Shown: piece by piece, positions 33,309 through 44,102 of the stretch
Layout of the letters: each line of letters opens with the position of its first letter
How positions within the stretch are numbered: position 1 is the stretch's first letter
Origin: Atriophallophorus winterbourni
Taxonomy: Eukaryota; Platyhelminthes; Trematoda; Plagiorchiida; Microphallidae
NCBI GenBank assembly: GCA_013407085.1
Contig: JACCGJ010001858.1
Location: forward strand, 62,001 to 126,000
Length of the DNA: 64,000 bases
Direction: 5' to 3'
Translations under genes and position numbers: made by a program
Notes under the pieces: generated by a model
What the model saw: only the letters and a program-made list of their open reading frames with translations
What the model was told of the DNA's origin: nothing
The model's database searches: none

Positions 33309-34484
33309 ATGGCAAATTCAAGTCTAGAACCTCTCGATATAAATTCAAATGCTCGAGAAATAGAAGACTATTGTAAAAGATTCGAAATTTGGTGTATGAC
33401 ACAACCAAAAGCTGAGAATGATAAAAAATCGGTTCATTTTCTAAATGCAGTTGGAAAATCTGCATATACGTTAATCAAGAATTTAGCCTATCCTGATTCC
33501 CCTATCTCTCTTCCATACGAAACGTTGAAGACGCTTTTAATGCAATATGTGAAACCTGTACATTTCGAGGCAACCGAACGCGCAAAATTTCATTCCATGG
33601 TGCGTCAGACCAATCATGGAATTCGCGAATTTATCGTACAATTGTTAATCCAAGCAGCGAAATGCGACTTTGGTGACTTGCTAGAGATGCAATTGAAAGA
33701 TCGTCTCAATGCTGGAATACATGACAGTGTTCTGCAGAATGAACTCTTGAAGCTGCCAAAACCCTCTTTTAAAGATGTTCGAGCTCACTGCGAACGGTAT
33801 GAAGATGCGCGTGTGGCAACAACAGATTTGTCGCCAGCAAAAAATCACGTCATGTTCAATACACATAAACGTGAAAAAGCCAAGGCTCTGATGCAGACAA
33901 ATGATGATGATACCTTAACTATGCCGCTTGGCGAAAAAGGAAATGTTGACTTTCAAACATCCTATCATAGTATGGAGAACACTCCCGTTACTCTGGATAT
34001 TCAAACTGCATCTGGAAAGACAGTTCGACTGATTTCTAACAGTACTAAATCTCTTTTATTTGATGATGAAAATTTGACTTCCCTATCAACCGATTCAAGC
34101 GATACTCCTGTTAACATGTCCAGCTTCGCCCGTATCATTGATTCAAACGGAAAATCTAGTTTTCATTACCAAGAAAGTGGCTTCAATGCTTACAAACTTC
34201 AGAATTCATCAGATACCATTTCGAATGAATCACCGAACTCATCTTATCAAGCGAATGCACCACTGCCTTCTAGCTCATCCAAACGATCGTCAGATAATAT
34301 TCTTTTCAAAACCGCTAGAGGAAAAGCCTTATTGTCACCTTGGACTACTGCCATTGAAAAAGCGATACAATTGTTGGTAACTGTGGATGATGTGTGGGGT
34401 TCGCTAGATCCTCCGTGGAGATCAGAACGTTTGTTGAACAAGCCGTACTGGGATTATACAAACCCAGGATCATTCGCAAACTGA
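33309..34484 (+). CDS. Gag-like protein fused in frame to a possible pol C-terminal tail
   Basis: This is a 391-codon intact ORF from the ATG at 33309; the frame is open further upstream but without an ATG. Residues of about 10-170 form a Gypsy-type capsid domain (EDYCKRFEIWCMTQ, LNAVGKSAYTLIKNL, LMQYVKPVHFEATERAKFHS, IREFIVQLLIQAAKCDFGD, LKDRLNAGI), as in Mag-like gag proteins. No CCHC knuckle follows. The middle (about 200-340) is Ser/Asn-rich and unrecognised. The last ~15 residues (RSERLLNKPYWDY) resemble the 'RRS.R....P..Y' ending of Gypsy pol polyproteins, suggesting an in-frame deletion of protease-RT-integrase. The stop is seven bases before the 3' LTR. An unbroken frame in such decayed surroundings suggests a young or constrained element. 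Confidence 0.85.
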   Translation: MANSSLEPLDINSNAREIEDYCKRFEIWCMTQPKAENDKKSVHFLNAVGKSAYTLIKNLAYPDSPISLPYETLKTLLMQYVKPVHFEATERAKFHSMVRQTNHGIREFIVQLLIQAAKCDFGDLLEMQLKDRLNAGIHDSVLQNELLKLPKPSFKDVRAHCERYEDARVATTDLSPAKNHVMFNTHKREKAKALMQTNDDDTLTMPLGEKGNVDFQTSYHSMENTPVTLDIQTASGKTVRLISNSTKSLLFDDENLTSLSTDSSDTPVNMSSFARIIDSNGKSSFHYQESGFNAYKLQNSSDTISNESPNSSYQANAPLPSSSSKRSSDNILFKTARGKALLSPWTTAIEKAIQLLVTVDDVWGSLDPPWRSERLLNKPYWDYTNPGSFAN

Positions 34485-34490
34485 GGTGGT

Positions 34491-34700
34491 TGTGGTGATT
34501 GTTCGATTAACGATCAATAATAATCAATCATTCATCACCATTCATTCAACAATAATCAATAATACTGTTATTCATGTTCTGATTGTCATTCATTCATTCT
34601 GGTTGTTATTCAATACATACTGTAATTCGAGTGAGCGCGATTTGTTCTCACTTACATTCTTGGGCTGATTATTCAATTCAATACAATACAATTCATAACA
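34491..34700 (+). repeat. 3' LTR of gag-only element
   Basis: TGTGGTGATTG ... AATTCATAACA, 210 bp, followed by the CAGCC duplication. Confidence 0.95.
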
Positions 34701-34719
34701 CAGCCGTAACAGATATGTG

Positions 34720-35715
34720 GCTACAGTCTCACCAAACAAATAGATCACTAGAATTACACAGCCTGTCACTTATTTGTAATGACAATGAAGGGAGTGTAGA
34801 AATAGCATTCAAATATGACCAAAATTTGTGCTGTGAGATTACAGATGCGGACGTTGTGTTGCATGATAAAAACTGGTGCTCACTATGAGTAGCCAACAGT
34901 AAAACTGTATTTTAGGAGTAGTTTATCGCATGCTTTCTGAACCGAAAACTTAAAACTTGGTCCTATTCGACAACATCAGCATGCTCACTTTAAGATTCAT
35001 GTGTTGGTTTTTCCTAATGGGTAATTTCAATTTACCGGATGTGCAGAGCGATATCGTTTAACCAGAATGATCACTCAAATGCGCATTCAGTATGTAGTTG
35101 CACGATATTCTCCTTTAAAATCAAATTTCATTTATTAATGGGTATCTGATGAACGTTCAATTCCAGAACTTGTTTGGACTAGCGGCAAACACGATATTGA
35201 TAACGTTGCCTACGGCAGTCAACTGGGATTGAGTGATCATTTCGCTATCCAGTTCGACTATCTGATTTAACCTGTCGAAAAATTGATGCCGGTAGACCAG
35301 TGAGACGGATCTACATATGTCTTTGTATAATGCTCTTAAAAGCGCGATTATATGCGAACTGAAAACCAGTGATGTACATGAGTTCTGAGTAAGGTTAATA
35401 ACTCATCTGAAGAATTCAATTTACATAAGCGTTCAAATTTATCCACAATAACTCGAAAAAATGTGAACTGAAGTTCGCGTCTACTCGCTACTTTATAAGT
35501 AGCTGGAAAGACTAAACTAAGCCCCAACTGATCCAACGGCATATTGCCGCGAGGGTTATTACAACCTCAGGATAGTTCAAGGTAGCATATCAATCCGAAA
35601 CGCTAAAATCTCACCGGGAGCACAGGACCGGTTTCGAGGTTTTTGCCTCTCATCAGCTATGCGTATCCACATGATTAAGCTAAGGTGAAACTAGGAGTTG
35701 CGGTCGTAAATGCGT
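34720..35715 (+). pseudogene. Decayed CR1/Jockey-like LINE endonuclease fragment in the right arm
   Basis: This is the counterpart of the left-arm fragment, in opposite orientation. It reads LSLICNDNEGSVEIAF and VVLHDKNWCSL (34755-34888), then after stops GNFNLPDVQ (35020), SDERSIPELVWTSGKHDI and LGLSDHFAIQFD (35145-35265). These are the DFNLPD and LGLSDH endonuclease blocks. Beyond a non-homologous patch, AKVKLGVAVVN at 35683-35715 matches the linker at the start of the family A RT (AKVKPGVASVN at 3411), after which LINE similarity ends. Its 5' end was displaced by the LTR insertion ending at 34700. Confidence 0.65.
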
Positions 35716-36534
35716 AGCAATAAAAAGCAACAACAGCATAAGAAAACATTACCCAATTTTTATTCATTTGTAATCAGGTTGTAAGAATCTGCAATTTAAA
35801 TCACAAATCAGTGTATTTTATCACGGTTGCTCTGGATAAAATAAATGTTTCTTCGAAACTCGTCCTTAATGCATTATTCCATTTACAATCAAGGAACACC
35901 CTGTGACGACCATATTTGAACGCTCATATTTAAAAAATGTGCGCACATACATAGAGTCCACTTCAATACTTGTTTCTTTGAACACTGTTAAATTGTGTGA
36001 TTTCGGCCTAGTGAAAACTTGGAACAATTAATCCTATTTAATAAAAAATGTAGCAACTGTGTTTTGCCTGACATGAAAGCATTGACCTTGATACTTCTTC
36101 CGTTCACGCGTGCTACGTGCTTCTGTACTGTTGTACACGTGTTGGCTACCGCGATAAATTCTTCATCGTCCTGTCCGTTCTCGGCTACCTTTGTTGGACG
36201 TTATTTTAGTAGTCAGTCTACTGCAAATCGTTCTCGTGGTTCTTGTTGAAGGCGACATACTACCCGGACCCGAAGATACACGACGGACTGTAAAGATCTG
36301 TGGCTGATAACTTTCAGTGTGATGGCAAATAAAAGAAATCAGTGGCGAGAATCCTGCCGTGCTTGTGTTTCCGTTTATAAATGACCCTCCTTCTTTTCTG
36401 TATTCCAAAAAAGACAAAAAGATCAAAAACGGCATGTGTAAACAGACAAAAATACTTCAACTTTTTCCGTTTTATCTTTCATCATGTACCCTCTTCATGG
36501 TATACTTGTTAGCACATTGTCTGTAAAGACTTGT

Positions 36535-36536
<2 letters not shown>

Positions 36537-36573
<37 letters not shown>

Positions 36574-37225
36574 TTGATAATAATAATAATAATATTAATA
36601 ATAATGATAATATTAATAATGGTAATAATAATACTAATATAATACTCTAATATAATAAAATCATAATAATAATAATATATAATAATAATAATAATCTTCA
36701 TATATATTATAATTATACATAATAATAACTACTAATCCTAATAATATACTAATCCTCTAATACTAAGTACAGTAATCATCTCCCTAATCCTAATCAATAA
36801 TATCATAATTTAATGCTAATAATATAATCCTATAATAATAATATAATCATCCTACTACTCCTACTATACTAACTCCTACTCCTCCTCCTCACTACCTCCT
36901 ACTAATCCTCCTCTACTACTCCGTCATCCTCATACTACTCCTCTCCATCCTACCCTCATGTCTGACGGGTTAACTCCTCCTCCTCCTCATCCTCCTCATA
37001 CATCCTAACTCCTCCTGCCTCTCCTCCTACTACTCAACCTACAATCCTCCTCACTCTCTCCTCCTCCTACTCCTCATCTCCTACTCCTCCTCCTACTCCT
37101 CCTCCTCCTCCTCCTCCTCTCCTCCTCCTCCTACCTCCATCCTCTACCTCCTCCTCCTCCTCCTCTCATCCTCCTCCTCCCTCCTACCTCACTCCCTCTC
37201 CTCCTAATAATCATCCTCATAATAA
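36537..37225. repeat. Long imperfect trinucleotide tract: (TAA)n grading into (CTC/TCC)n
   Basis: From 36537 the + strand is (AAT)n with interruptions. Around 36720-36900 it becomes mixed TAA/CTA/TCC, and from 36900 to 37220 it is almost pure pyrimidine on the + strand (CTC CTC CTA CTC). It sits at the 5' side of the family C LINE insertion. The purine:pyrimidine part could adopt triplex structure. Confidence 0.9.
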
Positions 37226-37254
37226 TGGGGTTCGAAATTCTCCGCTTCTTAAAC

Positions 37255-39412
37255 GCACTTCATGTCGTCTGCCAACACAAACGCTGCTTCATACCCACCG
37301 GTTTTCGTATTCTCAACAATACACCCCCACTCGCACCCTTCTAACGAAATCACTACAGACTTAAGGTTTGATATTTCTTCATCTCTTAATTTCACGACAG
37401 TAGAGATTTCTCATAGCAATGAGCTCGATAGAATTTGGTTTAATCACATCACAACTTCCCCTCCTTTGTGCAAGTAGACTGTCTTTATAAAATGAAAGTA
37501 TTACCGCTTCTTGACTACTGTAATATAGCCTACTCTCATATTGCTTGGCGTGACTGTATACTCATAGAAAGCCTTCAACGTAGAATTAGCAAAATCATGT
37601 TAGGCTACTCTTATCCTCCATCTTATAAAGTACGATGCAGTCTACTAGACATTGACCCGCTATGGTTACGTAGAATTCGCCTCAATCTTTTTCTTTTCTT
37701 CCGAATCATCACAGAGCACCAAGTTAAGATTAGGTACACAATGCGCTTCCGACGTAACCGAATGAGGCTATTACATATTTCCCTTACTCGCATTAAAGTT
37801 CGACAAAACTTCTTCTTAATTAGGTATGCGCATCTTTGGAATTCTCTTCCACTCCATTCTCGCATGTGCACATCTACAGGTAAATTTGAAAAACTTGTAG
37901 ATTCTCTTACTGCTCCATCGCTATGCACAATTCTCAAAATAAACACTTCTATAGACAATATATTTTGTCATGGTATACCTGGTTATTGGACCAATTGTAA
38001 GTATTTTGTACATTAGCACACGCATAGAACAGTTCACAATGTACAAAATACATGGTATTATTAAGTGTCAGGTAACCTAAGGTCTATGTATGTTGCATCA
38101 AATCCTGGGACTCGTAGTATATGTATCTATACTTATTGTATCTCTATTGTATCTGTCTAGGCCTGGGCAACCTGACAGTATCTCAGCCCACGTGCAGTCA
38201 ATGACTGTGCGGCACTTTGCCTGGATCAGGCTTGTGCTTTCACTTTACTGCACTTCACTAGGCTTATTTCACCCACCTTTTGGTTTAAACATAGTAATCC
38301 TTATTGTTCCAATTCAGGATTTTATCAGAAACAAATTTCTCTGAATAAAAAAATCGAAACATCTAAAACATTAATTTTATGATTATCTATTTATAACGCT
38401 GCTGAAGTGTCAGGTTACCTAGGGTCTAGGCATGTCTCGTCACGTTTCTACACATCTTCATCGTAACTGTGCGTATTTTAATCATTCTCACCATATGACC
38501 ATATCCTTAACCGTTATCTGCTTATATTCAACCAACTTATGTATGGAAATACGGTTTATCATAATGTATTTATTAAAAAAACAAAAAAACGCCAAAAATG
38601 CAAAAATACTGTTTTTCGTGATCTTTATTATCGTTCATAATCGATTTACTATTTCTCTCTGATAACCTCTCACCATGATGGTGAAGAGAATATCTTCAAT
38701 TGTGTTCCAGTGTCTCCGACTCCCAAACCAACTCCGATACTGGCGCTTGCTCCTTCTACATAAGACTAATTCTTCTATATGAAACGGAAGCCTTACTGAC
38801 GAACAGTTTTGGTTTCCCTTATTCGACAATTCTTCGACTTCCCTGGATCGTACAACCGGCCCAAAACTCATGCAATTTAAACCACAATCTCTCCTCATCC
38901 CCTCCATTTCCTAATGTTTTTTTTTTAATTTATCTTCGGTTTCTTATATAATTTTCTTCAATCACATCCACCAACATTCCGAAGAAGTCAATTTATATAT
39001 TTATAAAAGAACTTTCTTTATCTCATAAATTTATTTTTACTGTGACAATGAAATCTTTTTGCGCACTATTTCTTTTCTAATTTTTTTGTCTATTTTTTTC
39101 AATCCCTGCTCCAAAATCTATCGGATCCTCTCTATTTGCTTAATTTGATGCAATCTAGATGAATCTTTATTACTGTGTGACAATGCGCGAAAAAATTAAC
39201 TTTCTTACCATTGTAAATTTACCATCCTTTATGAAACGGAAAAATATTCAAAATTTACGTTTGATAAGGTCATTTTTACAATTCATTCATTTTGTACACA
39301 TTGATAACCTGATCATGTTTTGCATGCCTTGGTTCACCAAGAATATAGTATAATATTAATAATAATATTAATAATATTAATAATGATAATAATAATAATA
39401 TTTAATAATAAT
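37255..39412 (+). pseudogene. LINE family C copy inserted in the right arm (RT C-terminus and 3' UTR)
   Basis: An open frame of 182 codons (37468-38016) gives KMKVLPLLDYCNIAYSHIAW, SLQRRISKIMLGYSYPPSY, DPLWLRRIRLNLFLFFRI and YAHLWNSLPLHSRMCTST, the C-terminal region beyond the RT palm. The preceding open piece (37262-37477) may be the upstream part in another frame. The 3' UTR is about 1.4 kb, carries a duplicated segment (GTGTCAGGTAACCTA near 38066 and GTGTCAGGTTACCTAG near 38406) and the conserved hairpin at 38667-38688, and ends in (TAA/ATT)n at 39345-39412. With the tract at 36537-37225 it occupies the place where the left arm has only a short TTA run (726-748). Confidence 0.85.
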
Positions 39413-40134
39413 ACTGCAAATCGTTGCGACCTATAAACACGCATCTTTTGCGTATTGTTTCTGGTACGTTAATTTTCCCGATTCAAACAGGCGTTATTAA
39501 TTTCAGGTATTTTCTTTACATCGTATAATCGTGCATTTCCGTATCCTATTTACCATACGATACTAAGGCGATACTAAACGCCTTATAGCGTCCTCGACGG
39601 TCATCACAATACCCAGTTTTATTCCACAGGGCCATGAATATTGGTTTTATTTTTTAGAAACTAAATTTAGTGCTAAATATATCATTGATAAGTCAGTCAT
39701 GTTTACGTAATTAACGCAGAAACTCTCAACTGACTTGTTGATAAAGGTTCGCGACGCAGGTCGTACTTTCCTGGAGGTGACCGCTACTATAGCGACAAAC
39801 AGGCAGTGATTTTCTGCACTGTCACGTCTGAACGATCAAGGCTACAACAGATGTTTGTTAACTTGGAAGTTGCCGTTAAAAAGCCATCTGCCATAATGAT
39901 AGACATGCTCCGCCTGGTAAAGACATCCCATGTTGAAGTAACTATGGCTCTAGTGACTTCCTGATTACGTTATAACAACCTGCGGTCAACGCTCCTCGAC
40001 ACGATTTGATATTCAGACATGGATTTTTAAAATCGCGCGGATTAATTTGCTATCGTGGACGGTAATTTATTACACTTATTTGACCCCCCTAGTTGATTCT
40101 CGGTGCTCACAACTGATAGATAAGACTACTCGTC
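39413..40134. repeat. Right arm of large inverted repeat, outer part
   Basis: Reverse complement of 1-725 (for example CGACGCAGGTCGTAC and the final AAGACTACTCGTC). The homology ends at or beyond 40134; the left end is cut by the window edge. Confidence 0.85.
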
Positions 40135-40139
40135 TCAAA

Positions 40140-42810
40140 GGTCTTGACAACCCGTGTAGAAAAGGAAATATTTCCCCGGTTTAAAGTTTTGGATACGTAG
40201 AATCATTCGATGCAAATTTGTTCGCGAAATATTCGAACTTGGTACAATCGCGATCCACTTCAATACAGGCGGCCACTATACGAGTACAACAGCAAATTTC
40301 CACCGGACGATTAACGTCAGATAAATTGCAGATTGTGCATAAGGACTTCCAGAATATGCTTAAATTAGGCATTATTGGCCATCTAATAGCCCTAGGCCAT
40401 CTCCCGTGCATATGGCCCGAAGAAAACCCTGCACGATTGATGCCTGTGTGACGATAACTGTAGGTTGAACAAGTTGACGGTACCACATTCCTCATATTCA
40501 ATACTCAACAGCTAGTTACCACGAGTGTACCATTTTCAGTAAGGTGGACCTAGTTAGGACGTACAACCAAATCCCGCTAGCCGAAGCAGACATCCGTTAA
40601 AACGCCGTGTTGATACTATGAATTTAGGCGAAGGCCTTTCGGCCTACGTAATGCGGCTCAAACATTCCAGCGAATTATGGTTCACGTTTGCAGGGGCCTC
40701 GATTTTGCTTACGTCTACCTTGATGATGTACTAGTCGCTAGCATCTCTAAGAAAGAACATATACGTAACGTGGCTGCACTTTTCGATCGTTTGTCCACCC
40801 ATTGAATTACGATCAACGGGAACAAGTGCAGTTTCGATCAAACCACAGTCAATTTTCTAGGTCATAGACATTCGGCCTAATGTATCGGCCTAATGTCACG
40901 AAATATAGAAACAATCCGGAACTTCCCAGATTCCACCAGCTTTTAGAATCTCCGGCGATTTCTTGGCCTCGTGAACTTATACCGTCGTTTCATCCCGCAA
41001 TGCGCGTGCATCTAACACCCATTAAGCAATTTGCTGCATGGTAACGCAAAGTCGTTAATTTTAACGGACGAAGTCAAATCAGCATCCACATCTCTTAAAA
41101 AGCATATTGACGAAATCAAACCCCTGGAGCAACATAGGCCGCATACACCACTGTCACGATTCAGGGCTGTATCCGCCGGGGCAGTGGGAACAGTTCTACA
41201 ATAGTATGTCGAAGTATCATGATTCCCGATGTGGATTTATTGAAAGCAACTTCAATTGACAGAGACTCGGTATAGCACCTTCGGCAGAGAACTATTTGCA
41301 ATATATCTTGGGGTCAAACATTTCGGCCACCATCTTAATGACATACAGTTTGCGGTGTTTACTGATCATAATCCCCAAATTCACTAAATGAGATCCCCTC
41401 GAGAGACGAGCCACCTCGATTTTGTCACTAAATTCACGACGGACATACAACACATCTCAGGTTCACAAACCATGTCGCGGATGCACTCACATGAATACGC
41501 GTTATAGGGTTGTCATTATCTCTCGACCTCAACGAAATGGCTGCTGCGCAATTTGTCGATGCTGTAATCACACAGTTCATGGATTCCTCTTTCATTGACA
41601 TCAGATTTTTTACTCTTGTCAGACGGCTCGGGTGATATCCTTTGCGACGTATTGCAAACCGCTCTTCGAGCGCTTATCCCGTCTGCGTTTAGAAGGAGAT
41701 TGTTCGATACCCTAAAAAATCTTTCCCTTCCTGGCATTTGTGCTAGCGTTAAACTAATTATGAGTAGGATAATCTGACCGCAAGCGAGTGGAGTCGTTCG
41801 GCAATTGTATTAAACTCTCAATGAATACCAACACACGAATATCCACCGACACACCATGAGTTTATTAGGAACCTTTGTTGAACCAAATGAGCGTTTCTTT
41901 TACATCCACGTAAATCTAGTTGGCCTGTCACCACCCTCAAATAGCTGTACATACATCGTCATCTGCATAGACCGTTCCACCAGGTGGCCCGAGGCCATTC
42001 CTTTACACAACTGCTCTTTCGAGGCACGTTTTCTTCGAACGTTGGGTGGCAAAGTTTGGTTGCCCGTGTATTGTTACAGCGGACCAAGGTTCCCATTTCG
42101 ATAGAGCCATCAGTAAATTGCTGGCTACTCTGGGTTGCCAACTTCACCGAACAACCGTGTACCTGCGGCAAATGGCATGGTGAAACGAGTACACCGGCAA
42201 CTCAAGGCCTCGCTGATGTTGTAAAAAGGTGCTGACTAGAACACAGTCCCATTGATCGTCTTCCTAACAACATCAGTTATTTAAAACCCCTTGCAAGCCC
42301 AACGCGAAATGGAAATTTGGCCGTGCCATCGCTTTACCTGGTAAGTATGTCACCCGGCTAGGTAATCACTGTTGGCCTATGTAGATTACGTGGTGCGCTG
42401 CGACATTATATGAGCTGTTTACACTAACCACCACCGCGGTTTCAGACCGAACTGTCCCATATTTTGAAAGAATTAACACGTTGCCACTATGTTTTTCTCC
42501 GAAACGACATGGTGAAGTCATCTTTTCACCCTTTTTAAGCTTCACTGTTTAGGATAATTCAGTGGTTTTGGAAAATAATTGTGATTGTCCGCGACAAGAG
42601 GCATAACACTGTCTAGATTGACTGAGTCAAACGGGCGTTCATGGACGATTCAGTTGATACGGTTAATTCTCAAGCCCGATTTACAACCTCAGCACAGACG
42701 GTAATGAGCCATATCATATCCACTTTCCACTCTAAGCCCGCTACCACAACATCTAGGCGCACAAAACGGCAAACCCTTAGTTTCACACACTATGTAGTGC
42801 AAATTTAACA
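40140..42810 (+). pseudogene. Third Gypsy pol remnant, heavily decayed
   Basis: The blocks run in order with many stops. RT: TSDKLQIVHKDFQNMLKLGI (40310-40370), RPFGLRNAAQTFQRIM, AYVYLDDVLVASI with the YLDD motif near 40720, LRRFLGLVNLYRRFIPQ. RNase H: RYSTFGRELFAIYLGVKHF and FTDHNP (41270-41370). Integrase: YIHVNLVGLSPPSNSCTYIV and IDRSTRWPEAIPLH (41900-42005), then ANGMVKRVHRQLKASL (42165-42215). A Thr/Arg-rich tail (TTTSRRTKRQTLSFTHYVV) lies near 42735-42790. It is the same general lineage as the other two Gypsy copies but clearly more diverged. I could not identify LTRs or gag. It begins right after the inverted-repeat arm. Confidence 0.85.
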
Positions 42811-43741
42811 CGTTTTTACCGGATGGCATATTTCACTCGAATATTTGTACTTCGACTTTATCAGTCGGTTGTTGCCTTAAGCTCATGCACCAGAGACAGT
42901 TTTTCTTCTCCTCATTCCTCAAGTACACATGCACTGTTCTCACTGATGCAACCGTTGCACACGCCATCCACGGAATACCGACGCTTGTTGCCAACCTACC
43001 AGGTAGACCCAGCTATGAGCACTCACCATCCAATACGAACTCTATCAGACAAGGTCCTTACCAGCCCGACATTGCACGCCACCTAATTTTCTCTAGGCGA
43101 GGTTGTTTGCCATTAACTTTCGGAATGCAGTAAATTCTCAACAGGGACTGTTTTTGAGGCATCTGTTTCTCTATTATCGAGCTTATGTATGCCCTAAATC
43201 TGGTTCTACCATGCCAGAGGGAAAATTTTCGCAAACAGCATGTCCACCCCATGTGAGACAGCTACGGCAGCGCGTTTATCACATTTGAGACTAGATTCGT
43301 CTTAGTTTTGGTCGGTTTTCCATGTACACTACATCGGTGACCACCAACTATCGACCCATGTAGATCAAGTGACTTGAGTGACATCGGATTGACTCTTTGA
43401 TAGTTAGCATATTTATTGATATTTAGCATCACTACCATGTAACATATAGGTATATTTTTTGTAATCTAACCTCTGAAATTATGAGGTGAGTTTACGAAGG
43501 CCTGTTGCTTTCTGCATAATAAAAATCCACACTTCCGTTACACACAATTCCGCCTAACTGTCGACATCTTTTCTAAGAAATGCGAGAAATGTCGATCTAC
43601 CCAATGAGTCCACCTTATCAGGATTCATGGAACAGCATGACTTTATAATTAGCGAAAAAAAAGAATCCCAAATGTAACTTCATGACCGCAAAATCAAAAA
43701 TGGATTGCACAATTCCAATTTCGTTAGAACAACAAAATAAT
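42811..43741. other. Spacer, nothing recognised
   Basis: An 87-codon frame at 42823-43086 has no known motif. It may be part of the decayed Gypsy 3' region. Confidence 0.4.
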
Positions 43742-44004
43742 TTAGCCGATTATTGCGCGTAATTCTTCCTGGAACTCCTCGTTGCCCCGTGGTTGACGTC
43801 TATACAAATACAGCGCGCCGCTCTGCAGTTTTCTTCGAAACGCTAGTGCCACTACAACCAATATGATGAGTGCTACGCAGCAGATGAATATTGCTACCAC
43901 ATATGCCGTTCCAAGGCTTTGTTTTGTAGGAAAAAGTATCGTGTCGGACAGCGCCAATGGAAACGGTGCCATGCTCAATTGCAATTGAAATTGATATTGG
44001 ATAT
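43742..44004 (-). CDS. Ig-superfamily gene, last exon: transmembrane helix and short cytoplasmic tail
   Basis: The - strand acceptor ttctattccag at 44005-44015 precedes IQYQFQLQLSMAPFPLAL, a linker, the transmembrane run AYVVAIFICCVALIILVVVA and the stop-transfer residues FRRK. A cytoplasmic tail of about 30 residues ends GNEEFQEELRAIIG, and the stop codon is at 43742-43744. The exon starts with two bases that complete a codon begun in the exon ending at 52100. This makes the protein a single-pass type I membrane protein. The tail is very short for an adhesion receptor. An alternative donor inside the exon is possible, but none matches the consensus well. Confidence 0.65.
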
Positions 44005-44078
44005 CTGGAATAGAATGAAAGGCTCGGTGAATGTTGATTTATAAACTCAGAAAAACGCACGATAACGAAGTAGTGTGT

Positions 44079-44102
44079 ATCGTTAATCGAACAATCACCA
44101 CA
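44079..44102 (-). repeat. 24-base exact match to the end of the gag-only element's LTR
   Basis: Read on the - strand, TGTGGTGATTGTTCGATTAA plus four bases equals the first 24 bases of the LTR at 33032 and 34491. Similarity fades beyond that, so this may be the edge of an old or diverged LTR. Confidence 0.6.

Larger units (their letters stand above)
33032..34700 (+). mobile_element. Compact LTR retrotransposon carrying only a gag-like ORF (TR-GAG-like)
   Basis: Two 210-bp LTRs (33032-33241 and 34491-34700; about seven mismatches by eye) with TG...CA ends are flanked by a 5-bp duplication CAGCC (33027-33031 and 34701-34705). The left arm of the inverted repeat has a single uninterrupted copy of this site. 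A TGGCGTCGCGAGCAG-like stretch directly after the 5' LTR is a candidate primer binding site, and CTGAGGTGGT before the 3' LTR a candidate polypurine tract. The interior holds a single long ORF of 391 codons and no RT, protease or integrase. It must have been moved by enzymes of another element. The whole unit is only 1669 bp. Confidence 0.93.
32942..36540. repeat. Right arm of large inverted repeat, inner part
   Basis: This is the reverse complement of about 727-2690, once the LTR element at 33032-34705 is removed. The match restarts at 34701 (CAGCCGTAAC.GATATGTGGC against the reverse complement of 2570-2600) and runs to 36540. About 35460-35685 differs from its counterpart. The inner edge at about 32940 cuts off LINE family B. 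Confidence 0.85.

Noticed and set aside
36019..36249. ORF in the right repeat arm
   Set aside because: The equivalent frame in the left arm is broken by stops and there is no motif.
36537..37225. CRISPR-like or satellite array
   Set aside because: The tract is an imperfect trinucleotide microsatellite without spacers or a longer repeat unit.
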